Origin: Gordonia bronchialis DSM 43247
Lineage (GTDB): Bacteria > Actinomycetota > Actinomycetes > Mycobacteriales > Mycobacteriaceae
Assembly: GCF_000024785.1 (NCBI RefSeq)
Contig: NC_013441.1
Span: forward strand, 1,302,001 to 1,366,000
Reading direction: 5' to 3'
Length of the DNA: 64,000 nucleotides
This document shows positions 52,916 to 61,280 of the stretch, piece after piece. Position 1 is the stretch's first letter; each line of letters opens with the position of its first letter. The notes below the pieces were generated by a model, which was not told the origin of the DNA, did no database searches, and saw only the letters and a list, made by a program, of their open reading frames with translations. A program made the translations under genes and the position numbers.

Positions 52916-53812
52916 TCAATGTCCTTGTCGTCGGGTGTGCAGGCGGTGGAACGCCATCCGGTAGGCACCGTAGAGCAGCAGCGACAGCGTCACCTGGACC
53001 GTAGCGATGACGGCTGCACCGGTGACATCGAAGGTGACGATGCCGCGGGTGTAGATGAGCATCGGTAGCGTGATCACGTCCTTGGCGCCGGTGAACAGCA
53101 CGATGCCGAACTCGTTGAGGGTCAACAGCAACACCAGGCTGCCGCCGGCCATCAGCGCGGGCAGCGCCTCGGGGAGAATGACCGAGCGCAGGACCCGCCA
53201 CGGTGAGGCGCCCAGGCTGGCCGCGACGTTGAGCTGGTCGCCGGAGATCGTCGCGAACGAGGCGAGCAGGGGGCGCACCACGAAGGGGGTGAAGAAGGTG
53301 ATCTCGGCGGCGATCACCCCGGCCGGCGTGGCGAGGAAATTCAGCGGCCGGGCACCTACGGTTTCGGCGAGCAGGGCGTTCACCGCGCCGGCCGTCCCGT
53401 AGAGAAACGTGAACGCGAGGGTGATGAGAAACGACGGCAGCGCAAGGATCGTGTCGATGAGCCGTGCCACCAACGTCGCCCCGGGGAACGGCACAAAGGC
53501 CAGCACCACCGCGACGAAGCTGCCCAGGATCAGACAGCCGACCGTCGAGCAGACCGCGATTTGGGCGGTCGTGACCAGCGCGTCGGTGAACACCTCGCTG
53601 GTCAGAACCGCACCCCAGGTGCTCTGCCCGGTGCCCGTGGTGGAATCGGTCAGAACCCGGACCAGTGGGTACACCGCGATCGCCAGCACCACCAGCAGCG
53701 GCGGGATCACCCACGCCGATGCCCGCCAGTCGCGGATCTCCCGGTTCGGTTGTGGCGCAGCGGGATCGGCCACCGCGTCGGACGGAGAGGCCAGAGTTGC
53801 ATCGGTGCTCAT
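52916..53812 (-). CDS. phosphonate (AEP-type) ABC importer permease 1
   Basis: 298 residues from the ATG at 53812 (MSTDATLASPSDAV). MetI-like: about six membrane helices, EAA loop AASLGASPWRVLRSVILPE and the segment LPALMAGGSLVLLLTLNEFG. PhnU-like in arrangement. It overlaps the ATPase stop by 4 bp (53809-53812). Confidence 0.82.
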   Translation of the reverse strand: MSTDATLASPSDAVADPAAPQPNREIRDWRASAWVIPPLLVVLAIAVYPLVRVLTDSTTGTGQSTWGAVLTSEVFTDALVTTAQIAVCSTVGCLILGSFVAVVLAFVPFPGATLVARLIDTILALPSFLITLAFTFLYGTAGAVNALLAETVGARPLNFLATPAGVIAAEITFFTPFVVRPLLASFATISGDQLNVAASLGASPWRVLRSVILPEALPALMAGGSLVLLLTLNEFGIVLFTGAKDVITLPMLIYTRGIVTFDVTGAAVIATVQVTLSLLLYGAYRMAFHRLHTRRQGH

Positions 53813-54993
53813 CGTCGTACTCCGCCGGCCTCGACCAACACGCCGGCCGGCTCGCCGAACCGCACGCCCACCCGGGATTCGGCCGGATGGTCGACGCGAC
53901 CGCTGACATCGGCGTCGACGAGCAGGTCGGGCAGCCCGTCGACGAGCAGGTCGGGCAGCCCGTCGACGGCGAGCGTCAGGCGGGTCGACGAGCCGCGCCA
54001 CACCGAGCTCGTCACCCGCGCCGACATCGATCCGTGTGCGTGCACTGCGGTGACCTCCAGCTCATGAGGGCGAACGCAGAGGTGTGCCGTCGCACCCGGT
54101 GACCATCGTCGAAGTGGCTGCGGCGCAGTGGCGGTGAACATCTTGTCGCCCACTGAGACCAGCGCCGAGTCGCCGGTGACCCGGCCCACCGTGCACGGGA
54201 TCAGATTGGCGCCGCCGAGGAAACCGGCGGTGAAGGCACTCGGCGGGCGGGTCCACAACTCCTCGGCGGTCCCGATGTCGACAAGCCGGGCGTCGCGCAT
54301 GACTCCGATGCGATCGGCCAGCGCCAGCGCCTCGGATTGGTCGTGGGTGACGTAGAGCATAGTGGTGTCGGGCAACGCATCCCGAAGTCGCTGCAGCTCC
54401 ACCACCATCGCCTGACGCAGCGAAGCGTCGAGGGCGGCGAGGGGTTCGTCGAGCAGGAGGACGTCGGGCCGGATGGCCAGCGCGCGGGCGATGGCGACGC
54501 GTTGCTGCTGGCCCCCGGAGAGTTCCCGCGGCAGTCGGGATGCGTAGTCGGACATGCTGACCATTGCGAGCGAATCCGAAACTCGTTGGGCTATCTGTGA
54601 TCTCGGTAACCGCTGCGCCCTGAGCCCGAAGGCCACGTTGTCGGCGACCCGCATGTGCGGAAACAGGGCATACGACTGGACCACCACTCCGATACCGCGT
54701 TTGGCGGGTGGCAGGTCGGTGATGTCGCGGCCGGCGAGCCGCACCCGGCCGGCGCTGGGCCGGACGAAGCCGGCCAGTGCTTTGAGGGCGGTGGACTTCC
54801 CGGAGCCGCTGGGGCCGAGCAGGGCGACGGTCTCGCCGCGCCGGGTGCGCAGGGTGAAGTCCACCAGCGCGTCGGTGCTCTTGCGTCCGCGGCCGTAGGT
54901 GACGGTGACCCGGTCGAAGGCGATGCTCGGCTCGTCGCCCGATGCGCCAGTGGTGGTGCGCGAACCGATTCTGGAGGTCAGCGGATTCGGCAT
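53809..54993 (-). CDS. phosphonate (AEP-type) ABC importer ATPase
   Basis: 394 residues from the ATG at 54993 (MPNPLTSRIGSRTT). Full importer ATPase: Walker A LLGPSGSGKSTALKALAGF, signature ELSGGQQQRVAIARALA, Walker B VLLLDEPLAALDASL, H-loop YVTHDQSEALALADR, then a TOBE regulatory domain. PhnT-like by context. In the TOBE domain an exact 24-bp tandem repeat (53914-53961) duplicates an 8-residue unit, reading DGLPDLLVDGLPDLLVD. One base separates this gene from the binding-protein gene. Confidence 0.87.
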   Translation of the reverse strand: MPNPLTSRIGSRTTTGASGDEPSIAFDRVTVTYGRGRKSTDALVDFTLRTRRGETVALLGPSGSGKSTALKALAGFVRPSAGRVRLAGRDITDLPPAKRGIGVVVQSYALFPHMRVADNVAFGLRAQRLPRSQIAQRVSDSLAMVSMSDYASRLPRELSGGQQQRVAIARALAIRPDVLLLDEPLAALDASLRQAMVVELQRLRDALPDTTMLYVTHDQSEALALADRIGVMRDARLVDIGTAEELWTRPPSAFTAGFLGGANLIPCTVGRVTGDSALVSVGDKMFTATAPQPLRRWSPGATAHLCVRPHELEVTAVHAHGSMSARVTSSVWRGSSTRLTLAVDGLPDLLVDGLPDLLVDADVSGRVDHPAESRVGVRFGEPAGVLVEAGGVRR

Positions 54994-54994
54994 G

Positions 54995-56052
54995 TCAGCT
55001 CCCGGTGGCCTTCTGGTAGGCGGCGAGATCGGCATCGAGGTCCGCCAGGACCACGTTCCAGTCCGGTCGCCACACCGTGACGCCGGCCAGGGTTGCTGCG
55101 GGACTGGGGTTTCCGGCCGGTGTCGATGCGCCGAGGTCGGTCCGGAGGGTCAGGCCGAGGGCGCCGAAACCGACGGTCTCCTGCACCGGCCGTGACAGCA
55201 GGAACTCGAGCAGTTTGCGTGCGTTGTCGCTGTGCGGGGCATCCTTGGTGATGCCCGCGACGTACGGCAGTGCGACGGTGGTGCGGACACCGTCGGGCAT
55301 CGCCGGGAAGAACAGTGCGAACTTCGACCCGTCGTCGCGGATGGAGGCAAGGTTCATCTGCACGTCGCCGTTGGCCACCAGCAGTTCGCCGTTGCTCACC
55401 TTCGGCTGGAGTTTGCCGGTGGAACTCGACGGCCCGACGTTGTTGGGCTGCAGCCGGGCGAGGTAGTCCAGGGCACCTTGCTTGCCCTTCAGATGTTGCA
55501 GCAGAAGCAGGACCGCGGTCCCGTCGCCGGCCTGCCCGGGTGTCGAGTACTGGATCTTGTCCTTGAACCGCGGGGCCAGCAGGTCATCCCAGGTCCTCGG
55601 TGCGGGGGTGGCACCAGGATTGGCGATGAACGACAGTGTGTTGTCCACGATGGCGACGTATCGGCCTGCCGCATCCTTGTTCTCGGGCGCCACGGCGGTG
55701 GTGTCCACGTTGCTCTCGGTGAGTAGACCGTCCGCCGCGGCGCGCTGGATGAACGGGGGCAGCGTCACCAGCAGGTCCGCCTGCGGATTGGACTGCTCCT
55801 TCTGCACACGTGAGACCACCTCGCCGGACCCGGCTTCGACGATGTTGACCGAGATGCCGGTCTGTTCGGTGAATTTCGCGAACTCGGTCTTGTACCAGCT
55901 TCCGAGTCCGTCGGCGGAGTAGACGGTCAGTGTGTTGTCGCCGGAGTTGGCGGTGCCGGTGCCGCCGCAGGCCGCGGTCAGACCGATGATGGCCGCGAGA
56001 AGCGTGATCGCGCGATACGGTGATGTCGAAAACGTGTGGTGCGCATGGTCAT
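54995..56052 (-). pseudogene. phosphonate-binding lipoprotein gene with frameshifted N-terminus
   Basis: The frame ending at 54995 codes a complete periplasmic-binding protein of the AEP/iron type (LTVYSADGLGSWYKTEFAKF, ISVNIVEAGSGEVVSRVQKE, RLQPNNVGPSSSTGKLQ, VALPYVAGITKDAPHSDNAR). It includes a lipobox (IGLTAACGG, near 55970) preceded by a hydrophobic stretch. That frame has no ATG, GTG or TTG before the lipoprotein signal and meets a stop at 56057-56059. The expected start MTMRTTRFRHHR (ATG at 56052) is in another frame, so a single-base indel near 56000-56025 separates them. Translation from the GTG at 55819 would make a protein without export signal. It may be a real mutation or a sequencing error. 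Confidence 0.75.
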
Positions 56053-56083
56053 TCCTTCACGTGGTGGGACGGGTGATCGGAGG

Positions 56084-56770
56084 TCAGAGGGAGAGCAGGA
56101 GGTCGCCGAAGTCGCGAATGGAGTCGACGATGTGAGTTGCGCCCGCGGCGCGCAGGCGGGTCTCGTCGTGTGCCCCGGTCAGGGTGCCGGCCACGACGGC
56201 GGCTCCGGACCGCAGCCCGCTGATGATGTCGTTGGCGGTGTCGCCGAGGACCGCGACCTCGCGGACGTCGTCGACGCGCAGGTCCATGAGCGCGGTGAGG
56301 ATCATGTCGGGATATGGCCGCCCGCGGATGGTGTCAGAGGGCGCGATCACCAGGTCGGCGAGATCGGTCCACCCGAGGGCGTCGAGGAGCCGGTCTCGGG
56401 TGGACGAACTGAAACCGGTGCTCAGGGCGACTTTGATGCCTGCACCGCGCAGCTTCTCGATCGTGCTTGCCGCACCGGTGATCTCGGCGATCCCGACCTC
56501 TCCGATGGCGGTCTCGTAGGCCTCCTCGAAGGCGCGATTGGCGTTCTGCGCACGCTCCTCGTCGCCGTCGGTCAGGGCACGGAAGACGACGATCTTGGAT
56601 TGTCCCATGGTGTCGATGACGTACTGGCGGGCCCGATCGTGGTCGGGGCCGTCGGCGGGCAGCCCGGCGGCCTCGGCTGCGGCGTCGAAAGCTCTCAGCA
56701 CGAGCCCGTCGTCGGCGACGGTGGTGCCGGCCATGTCCAGCACGGCCAGTCGGGGGGAGATGGTGTTCAC
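56084..56770 (-). CDS. PhnX-like phosphonatase-type HAD hydrolase
   Basis: 228 residues from a GTG. HAD fold with motif I DMAGTTVADDG (nucleophile Asp as in phosphonoacetaldehyde hydrolase), a cap containing MGQSKIVVFRAL where the lysine could form the Schiff base, motif II STGFSSSTRD and motif III VLGDTANDIISGLRSG. It resembles the TIGR03351 phosphonatase-like group, which cleaves a carbon-phosphorus bond in phosphonates with a carbonyl beside the phosphorus. It sits 31 bp from the binding-protein gene. Confidence 0.82.
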   Translation of the reverse strand: MNTISPRLAVLDMAGTTVADDGLVLRAFDAAAEAAGLPADGPDHDRARQYVIDTMGQSKIVVFRALTDGDEERAQNANRAFEEAYETAIGEVGIAEITGAASTIEKLRGAGIKVALSTGFSSSTRDRLLDALGWTDLADLVIAPSDTIRGRPYPDMILTALMDLRVDDVREVAVLGDTANDIISGLRSGAAVVAGTLTGAHDETRLRAAGATHIVDSIRDFGDLLLSL

Positions 56771-56804
56771 GAAAATCCTTTGTTCGCAGGGGGGATCGGG
56801 TGGG

Positions 56805-57947
56805 TCAGAGGTTCATCTCGTCGGCGGTCGCCGCCCCGATGGCCGGACCGAGCGTCATCCCGCGGCCGCCGGGGCCGGTCACGAGCCAGACGCCGTCGGC
56901 CACCTCGCGCCGGTAGGCGATGAGGGAGGGATCGGTGCACTGGGAATACACGCCCGCCCAGCGCCGGACGATGGGCGGCAGGTCGCGACCGAGGAGCTCG
57001 CCGACGGTGTCGGCGAGATGCCGGTACGGGTCCTCGGTCACGTCGAAGCTGAAGGCGTCGAGGTCCGGATCGTCGTCGTACTCGTGGGTGTCGCCGATGG
57101 TCAGACCGCCGTGTTGTCTTTGTACGCAGAGCAATTGCATCCGGTGCTCACCCGCCACCGGGGCCTGGGGCTGCGTCGCGGCCAGATGGTCGAGTGTCGG
57201 TCCGGCGAACGCGGGGTAGTACCGGAAGCTGTCGCCGTCGGCGATGGCGGTGGTCAGCGGTTCGCCCAGCGGCGCGGTTTCCATCATTTGCAGACGTACC
57301 CGGCGCAGCGGCACGTCGCCCGCGAGTTCACGGGTGAGTCCGTTGTGAATTGCTCCAGGACAATGGATCACCGCGTCGGCGTGATAACTCTGACCCTGGT
57401 CGTCGCGGACACGCACACCGTTCCCGCTGGTGTCGACGGAGCGGACCTCCCGCCCCGCGGTGAAGGTGTAGCGCTCCGATCGGGCGAGGTGGGCGCGGAT
57501 GGCCGGCAGGGCGACCCGCGACTCGACGGCCGCGTCGCGGGTGCACTGCAGACCGGCGAGGTAGGTGCCGCGCAGCGCCGGGTTGAGGCGGCGCACGTTG
57601 TCGGGGCCGAGGAGGTGGAACCCGCGGCCGACGGCGTCGTCGCGGCGCGAGACCTCCTCGGCGACAGCGAGTTCGGCGGCGGTCCGGATGAGCGTGACCG
57701 AACCGCAGGGCCGGAACCCGACGCCGGGTACGTCGGTGCCGATCTTCTCCCAGAGGTCCCAGGATCGCTGCGCCGCGTCGAGTTCGAACGGTGCCCGACC
57801 CGACACCCACACGAGCCCGAAGTTGCGGACCGTGGCGCCCCGCGCCGCGGTCTCGCGTTCGAGGTGGATGACCTGGTGGCCGCGTTCGATCGCGGCGATG
57901 GCGTGTGACGTGCCGAGGATGCCGGCACCGATGACGATCAACTTCAT
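56805..57947 (-). CDS. FAD-dependent oxidoreductase of phosphonate loci (TIGR03364-like)
   Basis: 380 residues from the ATG at 57947 (MKLIVIGAGILGTSHAIAAI). A DAO-type fold: Rossmann FAD motif GAGILGTSHAIAAIERGHQV, ERETAARGATVRNFGLVWV, and a C-terminal VWLVTGPGGRGMTLGPAIG. The TIGR03364 group is found next to phosphonate genes and oxidises amine-containing phosphonates. First gene of the leftward phosphonate transcript; its start is 17 bp from the first PhnF-type site. Confidence 0.83.
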   Translation of the reverse strand: MKLIVIGAGILGTSHAIAAIERGHQVIHLERETAARGATVRNFGLVWVSGRAPFELDAAQRSWDLWEKIGTDVPGVGFRPCGSVTLIRTAAELAVAEEVSRRDDAVGRGFHLLGPDNVRRLNPALRGTYLAGLQCTRDAAVESRVALPAIRAHLARSERYTFTAGREVRSVDTSGNGVRVRDDQGQSYHADAVIHCPGAIHNGLTRELAGDVPLRRVRLQMMETAPLGEPLTTAIADGDSFRYYPAFAGPTLDHLAATQPQAPVAGEHRMQLLCVQRQHGGLTIGDTHEYDDDPDLDAFSFDVTEDPYRHLADTVGELLGRDLPPIVRRWAGVYSQCTDPSLIAYRREVADGVWLVTGPGGRGMTLGPAIGAATADEMNL

Positions 57948-57963
57948 GGAGACTAGTCTGGCT

Positions 57964-58026
57964 ATTGGTCTAGACCGATGGGCGGAGCGAAGGGAAACTC
58001 TCGGTGAACGATTGGTATAGACCAAA
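57964..58026. promoter_or_regulatory. two PhnF-type operators in the divergent promoter region
   Basis: TTGGTCTAGACCGA (57965-57978) and TTGGTATAGACCAA (58012-58025). The inner TGGTATAGACCA of the second is, as I recall, the same as the sequence bound by M. smegmatis PhnF, a GntR/UTRA repressor of phosphonate genes. One site is close to each divergent gene, matching control by the nearby GntR gene product. Confidence 0.75.
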
Positions 58027-58043
58027 CGCGCTATGATCGGAGC

Positions 58044-58565
58044 ATGCGTACTGATGTGGTCTCTGAGGTGGAGACGATGCTCTGTTCCCTGCGCGACGTC
58101 TGGGATGAGGAGTCGGTGGACGAGTACGACCACGCTCTGCAATGCGGTCTGCGTGCGCGTGCGGATGGCGCCGACGACGAGTTGCTGCTGGCGGCGGTAC
58201 TGCACGACATCGGGCACAGTCCACTGATCGACGATCGGCGCCATCACGAACGTGCCGCGCAGGACTGGCTGACGGCCCGGTTCGGTCGTCGCGTCGGCTG
58301 GCTTGCCGGTCGGCATGTCGCGGCGAAGAAGTACCTGGCGGCAACCGAACCGGGGTATGCCAGTGAATTGTCGGGGGTGTCCGTCGACTCCCTTGTGGCA
58401 CAGGGGGGCCCGGCTGCTGCCGACGCACCGACCACGCACGCGTGGTGGCCCGACGCCGTGCGCCTGCGTCGCTACGACGATGCGGCGAAGGTTCCCGGCG
58501 CCCCGGCGCTCACCGTCGAGGAGGTTCTGGAGGTGGCCCGGCGCCTGCAGGACGGTGTCCGCTGA
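58044..58565 (+). CDS. PhnZ-like HD-domain oxygenase (phosphonate loci)
   Basis: 173 residues. HD-domain mixed-valence di-iron oxygenase signature: histidine in EYDHALQCG, LLAAVLHDIGHS, a His pair in RRHHERAAQDWL, GRHVAAKKYL and YDDAAK at the C-terminal side. The order of metal ligands agrees with PhnZ/TmpB-type enzymes, which oxidatively cleave 1-hydroxy-2-aminoethylphosphonate or relatives. The position of the PhnZ substrate-gating tyrosine is a tryptophan here (WDEES), so the substrate may differ. Its stop overlaps the GntR start (TGATG). Confidence 0.8.
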   Translation: MRTDVVSEVETMLCSLRDVWDEESVDEYDHALQCGLRARADGADDELLLAAVLHDIGHSPLIDDRRHHERAAQDWLTARFGRRVGWLAGRHVAAKKYLAATEPGYASELSGVSVDSLVAQGGPAAADAPTTHAWWPDAVRLRRYDDAAKVPGAPALTVEEVLEVARRLQDGVR

Positions 58566-59266
58566 TGCCGGCCTCCTTGCCGAAGTACTACCGCGTACGG
58601 ACCGAGCTCGACGAAATGCTCGCGACGCTGGCCGTCGGTGATGCGGTGCCACCCGAGCGGTCGCTCTCCGAGCGTTTCGGGGTCGCCCGCGAGACAGTCC
58701 GCCAGGCACTGCAGGAGTTGCTCGTCGAGGGCAGGATCGAGCGCCGGGGCCGGGGGACGGTGGTGGCGGCCCCGAAACTGGTGCAGCCCTTGTCATTACA
58801 GTCCTACACCGAGGGGGCCAAGCAGCACGGCCGCGTGCCGAGCCGCGAGCTGGTCACCTTCGAGCGCATCGTCGGCGACGAGCAGTTGTGCGCCGACCTC
58901 GATATTGCCGACGGTTCGTCGGTTCTGCACCTCGAACGTGTCCTGTTGGCCGACGGGGAGAAGCTCGGGCTGGAGAGCACATACCTGCCTGCCGACCGCT
59001 TCGGCCACTTTCTCCACGACTTCGATCCGGGCACCTCGCTGTACGCGGCGATCCGGGCCGAACGGGTCTCGTTCGCGGTGGCCGAGGAGCGGATCGAGAC
59101 CGTACTTGCGTCCCCGCGCGAGGCCGCGCTGATGGAGACGACCACCGCGATGCCGATGCTGCTGCTCAACCGCCGGTCGCTCGACACCGACGGACGCCCC
59201 ATCGAGCGCGTGCGGTCGCTGTATCGGGGAGACCGGATGGCCTTTCGCGCCATCCTGCGTGAATGA
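58565..59266 (+). CDS. GntR/UTRA regulator (PhnF-like)
   Basis: 233 residues from the ATG at 58565, sharing one base with the HD gene stop. N-terminal winged helix: PPERSLSERFGVARETVRQA, RIERRGRGTVVAAPK; C-terminal UTRA ligand domain (VLHLERVLLADGEKLGLEST, MLLLNRRSLDTDGRPIER). Such repressors sense phosphate esters or phosphonates. Two PhnF-like sites lie in the intergenic region 0.5 kb upstream. Probably represses both divergent transcripts. Confidence 0.88.
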   Translation: MPASLPKYYRVRTELDEMLATLAVGDAVPPERSLSERFGVARETVRQALQELLVEGRIERRGRGTVVAAPKLVQPLSLQSYTEGAKQHGRVPSRELVTFERIVGDEQLCADLDIADGSSVLHLERVLLADGEKLGLESTYLPADRFGHFLHDFDPGTSLYAAIRAERVSFAVAEERIETVLASPREAALMETTTAMPMLLLNRRSLDTDGRPIERVRSLYRGDRMAFRAILRE

Positions 59267-59294
59267 CGAGCATCGAGTAGCGATACTGGGGCTC

Positions 59295-60917
59295 ATGACG
59301 TCGTCGAGCGGAGTGTCGTTGGGTCGGCTCCTGCTGGCACTCGACCGGACGGTGGCGACGCTGGTCACCGCGCCCCGCGGACTCGATGTCCCCATCGGAA
59401 CACCCGCGATGGTCGACATCGACGACATCCGCTACGGGCTGGGCCGCACCGTCCGGTCGGCCGACCTGTTCCTCGCCGTCGGGCTCGACGACGCCACGCT
59501 GCGCGAGCTCGTCTCCGGGCTGGGCGGAGCGCATCCGGTGGCCATCATGGCCAAATCGCCGTCCGCGGAACTCGCGGCACTCACCGAGCGACTCGGAATC
59601 GCCATGATCGCCGTCGAACCCCATGCCCGATGGGAGCGCATCTACAACCTGGTGATCAGGGTCCTCGACGGTGCCCGCACCGAGTTGACCGGCGAATCGA
59701 TGCGCTCGGGCAGCACCGGTGATCTCTTCGAGCTGGCGGGCGAGGTCGCCCGTCGCACAGGCGGTTTGGTCAGCATCGAAGACGAGCGATCCCACGTGCT
59801 CGCCTACAGCACCGCCGGTGACGAGGCCGACGAACTGCGCCGCTTGTCGATCTTGGGCCGCGAAGGCCCGCCGGAGATGCTGGCCTGGTTGCGGCAGTGG
59901 GGCGTCATGGACGCGCTGCGGACCTCCGCGCAGGTCGTCACCGTCGACGAGCGGTCCGATCTCGGCTTACGTCGACGGCTGGCGGTGGCCATCCGCACCC
60001 CGGCGGGGACCGGGGTGACGGGAGCGGGAACCTTCCTCGGTGTCGTCTGGCTGCAGGAGGGTCGCGGGGCGCTGTCCGACGATGCGCCCGAGGTGCTGAA
60101 GGGTGCGGCTGCGGTGGCCGCGCGGGTGATCGCACGGCGCCGCGCGGTGGGCACCGACCACGACGAACTGGTTCGGCGGCTGCTCGGCGGCCGCGGTGAA
60201 GTCGTCGACGCCGGATACCTCGGGACTCAACTCGGCATAGAAGCGTCGACGTCGGTGACGGTGGTCGCCTTCGGGGTGAATGCGGTTGGCGTGACCGCGG
60301 GGGGCGTTGACGAGGTGGCCGGTCAGGTGTCGGCATTGATGTTGCACGCCAGCGCTTTCAGCCCGTTGTCGGTGACCACGTTGATCGGGGCGCGAGCATA
60401 TGTTGTGTTGCCGGGCGTCGGTGCCGACGCAGCCGTTGCGTGGGCGCGGGTGGCGGTCGCCGCGACCGACCGGCAGTTCGGGGTCCGCGTGCGCGCCGTG
60501 ATCTCCGGTCCCGCAGAGGGGCTGGGCGAGGTGCCCGACCTGCGCGCACATGCCGACCAGGTGCTCGACGCCGCCGAACGCGAGGGTGATCTGATCGACG
60601 ATGTGACTACCGTCGAACGGTCCCGCACCGGTGTGCTGCTGGGCGAGATCGTCGGAATGCTCTCGGCGAACCCGGATCTCGTCGATCCGCGGGTCGCCGA
60701 GCTGGTCCGCCTCGACGAGGAGACGGGGAGCGATTTCACCGAGTCACTGCGCGCCCACCTCGACCACTTCGGCGACGTCCGGGCCGCCGCCGGAGATCTG
60801 CAGGTACACCCGAACACGTTGCGCTACCGCCTTCGTCGTATCCAGACGCTCACCGGGATGGACCTCGATGACCCGGCCACCCGGCTGGTGGTGGCGTTGT
60901 CGTTGCGGGTTCGGTGA
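59295..60917 (+). CDS. PucR-family transcriptional regulator
   Basis: 540 residues from the ATG at 59295 (MTSSSGVSLGRLLLALDRTV); a GTG at 59259 inside the end of the GntR gene is the alternative. An N-terminal PucR domain, a central GGDEF-like/GAF-like part and the C-terminal PucR helix-turn-helix with VHPNTLRYRLRRIQTLTGMD. PucR proteins activate catabolic genes, including proline use in some bacteria. Its target here is not shown; pruA-putB is 7 kb away. Followed by the repeat region. Confidence 0.86.
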   Translation: MTSSSGVSLGRLLLALDRTVATLVTAPRGLDVPIGTPAMVDIDDIRYGLGRTVRSADLFLAVGLDDATLRELVSGLGGAHPVAIMAKSPSAELAALTERLGIAMIAVEPHARWERIYNLVIRVLDGARTELTGESMRSGSTGDLFELAGEVARRTGGLVSIEDERSHVLAYSTAGDEADELRRLSILGREGPPEMLAWLRQWGVMDALRTSAQVVTVDERSDLGLRRRLAVAIRTPAGTGVTGAGTFLGVVWLQEGRGALSDDAPEVLKGAAAVAARVIARRRAVGTDHDELVRRLLGGRGEVVDAGYLGTQLGIEASTSVTVVAFGVNAVGVTAGGVDEVAGQVSALMLHASAFSPLSVTTLIGARAYVVLPGVGADAAVAWARVAVAATDRQFGVRVRAVISGPAEGLGEVPDLRAHADQVLDAAEREGDLIDDVTTVERSRTGVLLGEIVGMLSANPDLVDPRVAELVRLDEETGSDFTESLRAHLDHFGDVRAAAGDLQVHPNTLRYRLRRIQTLTGMDLDDPATRLVVALSLRVR

Positions 60918-61280
60918 CGCTGCCCCCTTTTGCTGGTTGAGCCGACTCGAGCCGCCCCTCTTGCTGGTTGAGCCGACTCGAGCCGCTAGGCGAGAGGCGT
61001 GTCGAAACCATTGGTGACACAACAGGTTTCGCAATCCCTGGCCGGACTGCTGTGGTGGCGGACATTGTTGTGTTGCGGGTGGTTTCGACGCGGCTCGGTC
61101 TCGCTTCGCTCGTCCGTGCCGGCTCAACCAGCAGGAGTGGTGTCGGGCCGTTCCCCCTTTTTGCTGGTTGAGCCGACTCGAGCCGTCCCCCTTTCTGCTG
61201 GTTGAGCCGACTCGAGCCGCTAGCGGGGTGTTGCGAAATGAGGTCGGATTTGTTCGCGTTTCCGGCTTGTCGTGTGGCCG
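60918..61280. repeat. dispersed inverted repeat, copy 2, with short tandem copies
   Basis: 363 bp without a gene. TGCTGGTTGAGCCGACTCGA occurs at about 60932, 60961, 61160 and 61196. The second copy extends through CGAGAGGCGTGTCGAAACC, and 61081-61134 (GGTTTCGACGCGGCTCGGTC ... CAACCAGCAG) is its imperfect inverse, as at 8621-8800. The rest, up to the IS630 insertion, contains nothing recognised; it may include the left end of the IS1182-like element. Confidence 0.7.
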
